Source: Wolbachia endosymbiont of Cylisticus convexus (lineage in GTDB: Bacteria > Pseudomonadota > Alphaproteobacteria > Rickettsiales > Anaplasmataceae). Taken from it: a DNA stretch of 36,540 bases. Position numbers and translations under genes: made by a program. A model generated the notes under the pieces. The model was not told the origin of the DNA and made no database searches. It saw only the letters and a list, made by a program, of their open reading frames with translations. The stretch's first letter is position 1; each line of letters begins with the position of its first letter. The stretch is taken from assembly GCF_003344345.1 (NCBI RefSeq), contig NZ_QPIP01000004.1, positions 1 through 36,540 of the forward strand, written 5' to 3'. Shown here one piece after another: positions 27,577 to 35,641 of this stretch.

Positions 27577-27711
27577 GTTTTTCTTCCTGTGAAATTTCTT
27601 GTAGATTGGTAAGCATTTTAAACTAAACTGTTATTTAAGAATGCTATCTAGTCTGAAAAAACTCTCCCTAGTAAATATACAAGATTTGAAAAAATTATGT
27701 CCAAAAAATCT

Positions 27712-27739
27712 TTGCTTGAATTATCATATTATATATAAT
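27712..27739 (+). promoter_or_regulatory. possible promoter of the unknown gene pair
   Basis: TTGCTT (27712-27717), 16 bases, TATAAT (27734-27739), 19 bases before the ATG at 27759. The spacer between the divergent recombinase unit and this pair is only 182 bases. No good ribosome binding site precedes the ATG, so translation may be weak or the leader very short. Confidence 0.4.
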
Positions 27740-27758
27740 ATAGCTTATTTAATGTGTT

Positions 27759-28955
27759 ATGGATGTTTATCCAAGTTACGAATTCTGGGAGAGTGATTTA
27801 GAAGTTCCGGTTAATCTTTTACTAGATCGCTTTCAAAATTTAGAATTACGCAAACTATGGCTTGATTCCCTTTCTGGTAAACAATTGAGCATCATTTTTC
27901 AGCATTGCTTTAAAAATTGTTTAAATGGACAGCTTTTTCAAGATGGAGGTTATGATGATAGATCCACTCAACAAAAACGCAAGATACTTGTCAGTTACTC
28001 TGACTCTCTTTTTAACTATTATCTCATTAGCTACTTTGATCGTACAAAGCTTGAGGCTACAGTCAGTGAAGTAGCAAGATTTGCTCTGACTGAGAAGTCA
28101 ATGAGATCGTACCTGATAAAAAATAATACTAAGTATGATAAAAGATCCTTGTTATTTTTACTGTTTCACATAAATTATGAACTTCTAAAATCTGTTTATC
28201 ACTTTGATAAAGTGCAAAAGAAAGGTTTCGTATCATTTGCTCTACAGAAATCACCAAGACAAATAAATACTTCATTCAAGGAATTTATGTCACGAGAAGC
28301 CGTAGAGCAGATACTAAAGTTCGAAAACCAATTGCAGGGTTTTTTCCATCATCAAGATCGGATATATATGTTTGTACGTCGAGGAAGTGACATAGATTTA
28401 CTACTTAATTCAAACAAGGTTGTTCATGGCCATAAACCTGAGTGGATGATTTTAGACTTTTCTCTTGATGGCACTCAGGTTAATCTCTGTGCTAAAAATA
28501 CTAATAAAGCTGTGGAAATAGCAAATAGTATTGCAAGTGGTTATTTTAACTGTGAATGTACTTTTGTAAATATACAAGATAAGAACTTTCCACTACAAGT
28601 GCATAAATTTCTTCAAGCATGTATAGAGGGTTCTGATCCTAATATTTGTATATTTGAGTTAAATTTTAAGTCAGATTATTTTAAGAATAGTAATACATAT
28701 CTTACTTTAAGTGTAAAGCCGTATGATTCTATTGCACCAGAGTTACATATTTTAAAGCCATCTATTGGCAATATACTACAATCTATTCAATCAGCTAAAG
28801 TAATGTTCCAAAACAAAAAGGTAACATTTTCTTTCAAAATAAGTGGGGAAGTTTATTATTCAGAGCATCCACTCAATAAAAAAGAAAGAGAGGACCTGAA
28901 GAAACATATGGAACAATCTTATGGTCTTAAAATTCTTTCACGAGCAAATTGCTGA
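27759..28955 (+). CDS. unknown prophage protein, first gene of a pair
   Basis: A 398-residue soluble protein that I do not recognise. There is no signal peptide, membrane segment or nucleotide-binding loop. The N-terminal half (to about 210) is Leu/Phe-rich and probably helical, with KLWLDSLSGKQLSIIFQHCF and a LLFLLFHINYELL core. The C-terminal half looks alpha/beta, with strand-like stretches (WMILDFSLDGTQVNLCAKN, KVTFSFKISGEVYYSEHP) and an HIN-like or nuclease motif is not evident. It overlaps the next gene by 35 bases, so the two are one transcription unit. The pair is divergent from the recombinase and convergent with the replication operon. Confidence 0.7.
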   Translation: MDVYPSYEFWESDLEVPVNLLLDRFQNLELRKLWLDSLSGKQLSIIFQHCFKNCLNGQLFQDGGYDDRSTQQKRKILVSYSDSLFNYYLISYFDRTKLEATVSEVARFALTEKSMRSYLIKNNTKYDKRSLLFLLFHINYELLKSVYHFDKVQKKGFVSFALQKSPRQINTSFKEFMSREAVEQILKFENQLQGFFHHQDRIYMFVRRGSDIDLLLNSNKVVHGHKPEWMILDFSLDGTQVNLCAKNTNKAVEIANSIASGYFNCECTFVNIQDKNFPLQVHKFLQACIEGSDPNICIFELNFKSDYFKNSNTYLTLSVKPYDSIAPELHILKPSIGNILQSIQSAKVMFQNKKVTFSFKISGEVYYSEHPLNKKEREDLKKHMEQSYGLKILSRANC

Positions 28956-30030
28956 TCTTTTAAGTTCAAATAGTTCTTGGGTTAATCCAAGTCAAAATCA
29001 CATTAAAGCAGCAAGATACTTATTTGATCTTGGATGGATACAAATGCAAGAAAGGTATTATATTGTTTGCTCTTGTGAAGAAGATTATCTTGATTGGCCA
29101 AATGTAATTGATCCAAGTTGTAGCAATGAGATTTTCATTGATCCAGACTTTGATGAAGCATGTGATGACGCTATTTGTGAAAACTGTTCTCGTCATATTC
29201 TGCCTAATACTTATCAAAAACAGAGATTTCATCTCTTATCCATATACTTAAATATAGAGAAAATCATAGACTGGTTTGAAACCGAGTTGAATGATTCAAG
29301 ACTTATGTGGGAAAAAGTGGAAAAAGGAGTTTATTATGTTTGTAATCAAGGTTGTACTGTAAATCTAATAATCCTTGATTTTTGTACTGATGCAATATTT
29401 CTAACTATAGATAAACTTAGAGTCCATCCAACAGTTCTCATTACTCTAAAAAAAGATATACCGAATCTATTATTGAGCCTATATGTAGTGCGAATGGTAG
29501 AACTGTTTTGTCAGCTTAAGACTTTAACTGAGATATTTCAAGAAGCAGCTAAAAGAGGAGTACCAGAGGTAGTAGAAAATACTTCTTTGCAAGTTTTACC
29601 AGCTTCATATATTTCGCTTAAACGTGTTGAACCAATTGTACCAACAAAGCTTTTGGAGTTACAGGTAGTTAAAGGTATGGTATACGTTAATAGCGTTGAA
29701 GTTATAAATAAAAAAGCTGTATCATGTCTTAATATTTTTCGAATATTGTTCAAGCAATTTTTACATGACTGTGAGAAAGAATTACCACCAGAAAAACATA
29801 CACTTCTCAATATTAATCAGTTAGAAAAACTCTTGGGACTTAGTTTAGAAGCAGATTTAGAACATCAAATCAGAAAACCATTAAATAAAATGCAAAGAAC
29901 AATCAAAACTACACTTGCTGAGAGATTAGGATTAAGTATTGAACGTGATGATGTAATACAAACCCTTGGTTGGCAAAGATCATCACATGGTTATCGTATT
30001 AACCCTTTTACTTTGACTATAAAAAAATAG
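28921..30030 (+). CDS. unknown prophage protein with Cys cluster and winged-helix-like C-terminus
   Basis: A 369-residue protein, not recognised. Residues about 45-95 hold six or seven cysteines (VCSCEED, PSCSNE, ACDD, CENCSRHI), a probable zinc site. The middle is alpha/beta. The last 80 residues (LLNINQLEKLLGL, PLNKMQRTI, then SHGYRINPFTLTI) resemble the winged helix of response-regulator-type DNA-binding domains, where GYR precedes the wing. I infer a DNA-binding regulator or effector partner of the first protein. The ATG at 28921 overlaps the preceding gene by 35 bases. The gene stops 13 bases before the convergent primase-helicase stop. Confidence 0.68.
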   Translation: MVLKFFHEQIADLLSSNSSWVNPSQNHIKAARYLFDLGWIQMQERYYIVCSCEEDYLDWPNVIDPSCSNEIFIDPDFDEACDDAICENCSRHILPNTYQKQRFHLLSIYLNIEKIIDWFETELNDSRLMWEKVEKGVYYVCNQGCTVNLIILDFCTDAIFLTIDKLRVHPTVLITLKKDIPNLLLSLYVVRMVELFCQLKTLTEIFQEAAKRGVPEVVENTSLQVLPASYISLKRVEPIVPTKLLELQVVKGMVYVNSVEVINKKAVSCLNIFRILFKQFLHDCEKELPPEKHTLLNINQLEKLLGLSLEADLEHQIRKPLNKMQRTIKTTLAERLGLSIERDDVIQTLGWQRSSHGYRINPFTLTIKK

Positions 30031-30042
30031 AATTTCCTGATT

Positions 30043-32058
30043 TTAAAAATTTTCAGCTCCATGAGTAAATTTTCCAACTCCACGTGCAAATGGTCCTGTT
30101 TTTACATCAAGCCATTTATCTTCTTTTGAACCATTAGCCATTCCTTTAACTATTTGCTTTGCTTGTAAAAGCTCTTGAACTATACGCTCTAGTCTATCTC
30201 TTCCCATACTATGAAAAATTTCAGGCAGTCTATGTCGTTGTTTATGTATTCCTGCACTTCCTGTGTGAGTAAATGGATGTCCTGAAATAGCAGCTCGCGC
30301 AATTGAATCAATAAGATATATTTTAAGATCCTTATCACTAGTATTTTGAGCTTTTAATTGTTCAGTGATGTCTTCTAATAGTCCTGTTTCTTCATTTCTC
30401 AGATAAGTACGTACAGTACGATCAGCCAGGCCATTTGCCTTAACAACAGCTCCATAAAATAAGGCATTTTGTCTTGGGATTTTTCCAATTGATCTAAAAA
30501 TCATTGGTTTAGTTATATCCTCAACAGGCCAAAAAGCAAAAGAACACCTGACTCCATTTACGAGAGCAGAAGTACCTCGAATAGCATCTCGTGCTTGCTC
30601 TACTGTTGATATAGGCTTTTCTCCCTTCAGCTTTCTCATATGATGTGCAGTAATTATTGAAGCTCCAGTGCTACATGCTAAATCAGATAATAAACACATG
30701 AGATAATCCCCTACTGCTGGATCAGCATTTAAATCTGCATGAATGAAAGAAGCAAGGGGATCAAATATAATGAGCTTTAAATCCTTTATCCTGCTCAGCT
30801 GCTTCATTACAGACTCAAATTCTGGAGATATTTCTACAACTTTACCGCGAACATTCTTAAGTATGGCAAAAGATCCTCCTATATTTGGCAGTGGTACAAT
30901 AAATAGCCTATCTTTATATTTTAATCTTTCACATTTGGGATCAAGTCGTTCTAAGCGACGATGTATTTCATTTGTATCATCTTCTGCAGAAAATACCACA
31001 ACAGATCCATGTTCAGTAACAAGTTGGCCAAATCCGCATACCTGATCTATGCTACCTGCAACCTTGAGGGCTAGGTCAAGAAGAAGCATACCTTTACCAG
31101 TATCACCCATTGCAGCCAAAATAGATGTTACACCCAAAGGAAATAATCCTTCAACCAAGAATCTTTGCTTTGGTACTGGACCTACAAAACGCTCTACACT
31201 CCAGCTGAAAATATCAAGTGGTGGTTTAATAATTATTTTTCTTGAGTTTTTTTCAATAAATTCTTCAATATTTATTCCCTCTAACACACAATCAGCAGCA
31301 TCCCAACTCCTTGGTTTATTCGGTGGAATCTTAAGCGTAGCAAGTGATGCAACACCAAGTTCTAAAAGTTTCTTTTCAGCGTTTTTGGCATATTTATTAC
31401 CTGCTTCATCATTGTCTGGCCAAATGATAATTTGTTTACCTTTTAGCGGAGTCCAATCTGTTTTATCAAGGGTAGTATTTGCTCCAAACATTGCTGTTGT
31501 TGCAGTTATTCCTTTCTCTATAAGTGCTTCTGCGCATTTTTCTCCTTCAACCAGAACAACCTTATCAGATTTTAAAATACCTGGAATGTTGTAGAGTGGC
31601 CTTATCTCCGGCTCTTTGAATCTTTGTTTTTTAACATCAAATGGTTTAAATTGTTTTTTCTCTAAAGGAGGATCATAACGGTAGACTATTACAATCAATT
31701 GGTTATTTTCATCGTAGTAGTTCCAACTACAAGTTAAGTATTGTTCTAAATTTCTCTGTTCTTTGAAGTTGGTTTTTCCAAGCCATTCACTTATTGAGAG
31801 CATTACTTCAGGAAACTCTATTCTCGCATTCTTCCCGTGTACCGTTGCCCAAAGATCAATAATGTCACCACCTTCTCCCGTTGCAAAATCTTTCCATAAT
31901 CCGGCTCTTTCGCCTGTTAACTCTATTACAGTACTTTTGCCCTTGTTACCCTGTACATCACCTACATAAAACTTATCACCACGAAATGTCCCTCTTGGTA
32001 AAAGATGAAAAAGACAAGATCTGATGTTTTGCAAAAGCTGAGTTTTTAGCTCTAGCAT
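30043..32058 (-). CDS. phage Toprim primase / RepA-like helicase
   Basis: A 671-residue replication protein. Residues 1-75 form a CHC2-like module without zinc ligands (WKDFATGEGGDIIDLW). A Toprim domain covers about 165-260 (VVLVEGEKCAEAL, IIIWPDNDEAGNKYA). A RecA-fold ATPase of the RepA type covers about 300-540: Walker A AAMGDTGKGMLLLDLALK, Walker B LKLIIFDPLASF, sensor-like ITAHHMRK. A basic helical C-terminus may be winged helix (RDRLERIVQELLQAKQIV). Together these suggest primer synthesis or origin opening plus unwinding for phage replication. It is last in the minus-strand early operon, 22 bases after the RepA-like gene. No clear ribosome binding site. Confidence 0.85.
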   Translation of the reverse strand: MLELKTQLLQNIRSCLFHLLPRGTFRGDKFYVGDVQGNKGKSTVIELTGERAGLWKDFATGEGGDIIDLWATVHGKNARIEFPEVMLSISEWLGKTNFKEQRNLEQYLTCSWNYYDENNQLIVIVYRYDPPLEKKQFKPFDVKKQRFKEPEIRPLYNIPGILKSDKVVLVEGEKCAEALIEKGITATTAMFGANTTLDKTDWTPLKGKQIIIWPDNDEAGNKYAKNAEKKLLELGVASLATLKIPPNKPRSWDAADCVLEGINIEEFIEKNSRKIIIKPPLDIFSWSVERFVGPVPKQRFLVEGLFPLGVTSILAAMGDTGKGMLLLDLALKVAGSIDQVCGFGQLVTEHGSVVVFSAEDDTNEIHRRLERLDPKCERLKYKDRLFIVPLPNIGGSFAILKNVRGKVVEISPEFESVMKQLSRIKDLKLIIFDPLASFIHADLNADPAVGDYLMCLLSDLACSTGASIITAHHMRKLKGEKPISTVEQARDAIRGTSALVNGVRCSFAFWPVEDITKPMIFRSIGKIPRQNALFYGAVVKANGLADRTVRTYLRNEETGLLEDITEQLKAQNTSDKDLKIYLIDSIARAAISGHPFTHTGSAGIHKQRHRLPEIFHSMGRDRLERIVQELLQAKQIVKGMANGSKEDKWLDVKTGPFARGVGKFTHGAENF

Positions 32059-32080
32059 AGTGTCGGTTTTTGTGGATAAA

Positions 32081-33307
32081 TTAAGCCGTAGCTATAACTT
32101 TAGAGTTCTGCCAACGCCCATTTACTCTGCTAATGAATTTTGCTGGTATTGATTTACCGTTTCTTAGCTCATATACTACTTGCAAGACATTTGCACGTTT
32201 ATTTGGTTGAAACATTACCATACCAGATGTATAAAAACTTCTTAAAGCATTAGCACCAATTAAAGCTTGAAAAGGACTTTTTGCGAGTGTAGCTGTGGAT
32301 ACTTTTCTGGTATGACGTGTAATAATTATTCCAGCCATAGGATTAATTATAGAACGTAGTTTTTCTATTCTACTTTGCAGGCCAGAAAATATATTTTCAT
32401 AGTCAATCGAATCCAAGACGATAAGATCTATCGTTTTAAATTTTTCCCCTATGATCTCTTTTATTCTCTCTATACCTTCATCATTTAAAGTTAATCTCAT
32501 CTTTGTAGTAATGATCAAGTTTTCTTCTGCTAGATTTGGTAGCCTTTGATTAGTTATGATTTGTTGTATGCGTTCCCTGATATAATTGTACTCCATCTCA
32601 TTTTGCAGATAGACTATTTTTAGTGGCCTTGCTGACTTCATCTTAAGAAACGACACTCCTGCTGCAAGATGTGCAAGCAAAGAGAGAAGAAAATAACTTT
32701 TGCCAACCTTTGGAGTACCACCAATGACTAAAAGACCACCTGGAGTGAGAATTCGTGGAGCTATTATATCTTCTGGTATTGGTGATTGATCACTTAAGTA
32801 CTGCTTTACAGAAAATATTTTTTCTTCTCTTTTCCCCCCTTTTTTTTCTCCACTCTTTGATTTTTTATTGAGCCACTTTCTAGCAGAATATATATCACCC
32901 TTAATTAAAATCCAAAGATCAATAATATCACCACCAGTTCCTTCAGTAAAATTACGCCAATCACCAGCTTCCTTACCTACTATTTTAACTGTAATTGTAT
33001 TTCCATTTAAGTCTCCAATATAAGTTTTTTCTCGGTAAAATTCACCATTTGGAAGTAGGTAAGAAACACACTCCTTGATATTATTAATTAATAATGCTTT
33101 TATCTTTTCTTGCTTTTTAGACATAAAACTCCCATACATATTTTTCATACGTTTAAAGTTGAGATTAGCTAGCTCACAAACAGTTTCAAAAGATTTTGAA
33201 TTCAGCCAATTAATTGCTTCTTCTCTTAGCTTTGGGTTTTTTCCTACTGCGTCCTGAATACCTCTAGTAACGACAGCAGACCAAAGCTTTTCCTCGTCGT
33301 ACTTCAA
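32081..33307 (-). CDS. RepA-like phage replication ATPase
   Basis: A 408-residue protein. The segment at about 65-155 copies the N-terminal module of the next gene (LLPNGEFYREKTYIGDLNG, DWRNFTEGTGGDIIDLW). The C-terminal half is a hexameric RecA-fold ATPase: Walker A VIGGTPKVGKSYFLLSLL, Walker B LIVLDSIDYENI, and IIITRHTRK. No Toprim domain. It starts with TTG at 33307, overlapping the upstream stop as TTGA (33304-33307), which supports this start by coupling. Probably a replicative helicase or loader acting with the Toprim protein. Confidence 0.82.
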   Translation of the reverse strand: MKYDEEKLWSAVVTRGIQDAVGKNPKLREEAINWLNSKSFETVCELANLNFKRMKNMYGSFMSKKQEKIKALLINNIKECVSYLLPNGEFYREKTYIGDLNGNTITVKIVGKEAGDWRNFTEGTGGDIIDLWILIKGDIYSARKWLNKKSKSGEKKGGKREEKIFSVKQYLSDQSPIPEDIIAPRILTPGGLLVIGGTPKVGKSYFLLSLLAHLAAGVSFLKMKSARPLKIVYLQNEMEYNYIRERIQQIITNQRLPNLAEENLIITTKMRLTLNDEGIERIKEIIGEKFKTIDLIVLDSIDYENIFSGLQSRIEKLRSIINPMAGIIITRHTRKVSTATLAKSPFQALIGANALRSFYTSGMVMFQPNKRANVLQVVYELRNGKSIPAKFISRVNGRWQNSKVIATA

Positions 33308-33783
33308 AATGGTACTCTGTCAATTTCATAATTTTTACGGTATTCTACCGAAGCAATTTTGTTCTTCTCTCCATATTCATCAGTTATAACACCTACCTTT
33401 ACTGTAAACTCCAACCCATTTAATTCTGCAACTGAATTTAGCTTACGAGCAAGGATTGCATTTTCTGAGTTATCATGTGGATGAATGTCACGTGCCGATT
33501 CCAAGATACTGCGAAGCATAGAGCGACCCATTTCTCCCCAAGTATCTTCTGCTTTATTACTTTTAATACCAATTATTTGGTAAATCTTGTGCTTTTCATA
33601 TAGACCTTCAATAACGGTAAATTCTGTATTTAAATAAATGCTACCGGTAGTGGGGCTTTTAGTAAACCAATGCTCATAACCTCCAGGCTTGATTGTCATT
33701 TTTACCTTTACTATTGTACCTTTTGGTATCAATCTACTTTGCGGTTTTACAGTGTTAAAATCAGTTAATAGGTTTTGTAACAT
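33304..33783 (-). CDS. small phage early protein, possible single-strand DNA binding role
   Basis: A 159-residue protein of the sort found beside P-loop ATPase genes in phage recombination/replication clusters (DUF669-like in general features). Beta-rich: GTIVKVKMTIKPGG, GSIYLNTEFTVIEGLYEKHK, and a conserved-looking WGEMGRSMLRSILESA block; it ends in YRKNYEIDRVPF. No enzyme motif. A GGAGAG site precedes the ATG. It lies 23 bases after the ATPase gene and overlaps the RepA-like gene by 4 bases. A DNA-binding role is inference from context. Confidence 0.65.
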   Translation of the reverse strand: MLQNLLTDFNTVKPQSRLIPKGTIVKVKMTIKPGGYEHWFTKSPTTGSIYLNTEFTVIEGLYEKHKIYQIIGIKSNKAEDTWGEMGRSMLRSILESARDIHPHDNSENAILARKLNSVAELNGLEFTVKVGVITDEYGEKNKIASVEYRKNYEIDRVPF

Positions 33784-33806
33784 ATATCACTCTCCATGTT
33801 TAAATT

Positions 33807-34596
33807 TTAAAACTTGCTTTTAATCTTTGTAAGCAGCTTGCCTAAATGCGGTTCTTCAACCATATTCAGGCGTCCACTGCGGTCTTTAGCTGGGTATCTC
33901 CAAGGGTTTAAAGTGTGGCAAACAAAACTCCGTTCCATCATCTCTCTTGATTCCAACCATACTGATTACTTCATCAACTATTCCAGGAATTTCACTAGCA
34001 GTTTTAGTTCCTTCGCATTGAGGTAGCCAAATTGGACGATTGAAGTCATCGAGATATTGACCTAAAGTGCCAACTATGATGATGTCTTTGTCTCTGATGT
34101 GTTGAAATTGATTGAGCCAAGCCATCATTTCCTGAGCAAGTAATCCATAGGCAGCTCTCATATCCTGTTTTCCTGATCTCTCAGAAAAAGCTTCTGGTTG
34201 CATTTTTGCCCATAATAGACATAAACGTGAAGCAACGGTTATGCTATCTACAAAAATGCATCGGTATTTAGAAAACTCAGAGGAAAAATCTTTGTACTTA
34301 CTAGATACATGTTCATAGTGTCTTTGGCTGTATGCCTGATCAGATTTTAATGCAGGATTAGAACCGCCTATAAGACAAGCAATATCTCTAGCTTCACTCC
34401 AAGTGCGAAGGCTAATAGAATCTCCTTGCCAGTCTTGAACGGCAAGAAGCCCTGCTTCAAAATCAAGGCAAAGTGTTGGTTCATCTATAGTCTTTAGTAG
34501 ACTTGTTTTACCAATACCATAAGGACCAAAGATGACCATCTTTACACTTGGTATTGTTTGCAATCTTTCATTATTGTTCAAAATTTTAAGAATCAT
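33807..34596 (-). pseudogene. phage P-loop ATPase (AAA_24 / RecA-like), C-terminal frameshift
   Basis: A RecA-like nucleotide-binding protein of phage recombination modules. Walker A FGPYGIGKTSLLKT near residue 25, a Walker B-like YRCIFVDSITVASR near 110. As given, the frame stops at 33886 (FKPLEIPS, 236 residues). In the next frame the typical family ending reads on: FVCHTLNPWRYPAKDRSGRL, then NMVEEPHLGKLLTKIKSKF, to a TAA at 33807-33809. The shift lies near 33925-33945 and is not obviously in a homopolymer. The real product should be about 260 residues. It lies second in the operon, 49 bases after the sigma-like gene. Confidence 0.8.
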
Positions 34597-34645
34597 TATT
34601 TATCCATGCCGCAATGTATATATACAAGAAAGGCAAAAATTTTGT

Positions 34646-35137
34646 TCAATTTTTCTTTTTGCCTGCGTAGTAAATAGGAAAAAGTTTGGCACGTATCTTC
34701 TTGATAATATTGTTTAAAGTGGTTCTTGAAACGTTGTTCATTTTGGCAACTTCATGTAAGTTAAAAAATTTAAGTTGCTCACATATATTTTGCCATTCCT
34801 TTGGTAAAACCGAGATCATATAGTCTACATCAATGCGTTTTGTTATTTCACCCTCAAGTAGCTCTGTTACATCGATACTAATATAGTTATTGATATCGCG
34901 TTTTGCACATCGCTGTTTCTTTAGCAAGTTAATAGCTTTATTTTCAGTTAGTCTTGCTACAAAAGTGTTAAAGCTACTTTTATCTTCATCATACTGATCA
35001 AGGCATGGCCAAATTTCACAGAAGAGTTCTTGCTCAAGATCTTCGTGAGCTTCATTAATAAAGCACTTAGCAAGTTTCAGTCTATAAGCTTGATATTTTA
35101 CATTTTTAATAACTATATGGTAGTTTTGTAATTTCAT
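34646..35137 (-). CDS. sigma-70-family (ECF-like) factor of the prophage
   Basis: A 163-residue protein with region 2 (EDLEQELFCEIWPCLDQYDE then SFNTFVARLTENKAINLLKK) and region 4 (LPKEWQNICEQLKFFNLHEV, then helix-turn-helix SRTTLNNIIKKIRAKLF). No region 1 or 3, as in extracytoplasmic-function sigmas. The ATG at 35137 is chosen for its AAGGA site and because region 2 needs nothing further upstream; an in-frame start at 35209 exists. As first gene of the minus-strand early operon it could direct transcription of late phage genes. Repeats upstream are listed separately. Confidence 0.82.
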   Translation of the reverse strand: MKLQNYHIVIKNVKYQAYRLKLAKCFINEAHEDLEQELFCEIWPCLDQYDEDKSSFNTFVARLTENKAINLLKKQRCAKRDINNYISIDVTELLEGEITKRIDVDYMISVLPKEWQNICEQLKFFNLHEVAKMNNVSRTTLNNIIKKIRAKLFPIYYAGKKKN

Positions 35138-35214
35138 AACTTTCCTTAAAAACAAATTGATGCTTTTAAGGATGAGAGTTATTAATGCCGTTATGTAGGA
35201 CAGAAGCAAAAATA

Positions 35215-35285
35215 AATAATACTGATGCGATTTTTAATCTATTGATATTCTGTTATTTTTTTTGAGAATAATACTGATGCAATTT
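35215..35285. repeat. two 19-base direct repeats upstream of the sigma gene
   Basis: AATAATACTGATGCGATTT at 35215-35233 and AATAATACTGATGCAATTT at 35267-35285, with one mismatch and start-to-start spacing of 52 bases (about five helical turns). The position, 78-148 bases upstream of the sigma start, suits an operator or activator pair. Confidence 0.7.
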
Positions 35286-35504
35286 AAAATAATACAGTTC
35301 AGGTTTTTGGAACCTATTTTGAATGGATTTCAATATTTTTAAGAATGGGTAGCTCAGGCTTCCTAAAGTTATATTAAAAATATATAAGAATTTCATATTT
35401 TGAAATTCAATATCACCTAAAGAGCTAAAAATACTGTTAAAAGAATAGCTTAAATTTTTAAGAGGAAAATAGTTGAAAAGTATGCTCTCTATAACCTTAA
35501 GTTC

Positions 35505-35598
35505 CGTTCCTAATTACTGGCTTCCTAAATCAGGAATTAGGAATCTAGAACTAGCCTGTATGGCGGGTTTTCACTATGCGTTCCTAAAACCGTTCCTA
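35505..35598. repeat. CGTTCCTA repeats
   Basis: The word CGTTCCTA occurs at 35505-35512, 35579-35586 and 35591-35598, the last two 12 bases apart; TTCCTAAATCAGGAATTAGG nearby (35523-35542) adds partial inverted copies. It could be iterons, an operator cluster or remnant repeat. Confidence 0.5.
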
Positions 35599-35641
35599 GG
35601 AAGGGCATATCTGAAGTCCGCCAATATGGAGTGTTTGGATC

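Noticed and set aside
31049..31594. Plus-strand open frame of 181 codons opposite the phage primase-helicase
   Set aside because: Shadow ORF; composition follows the opposite strand's codons.
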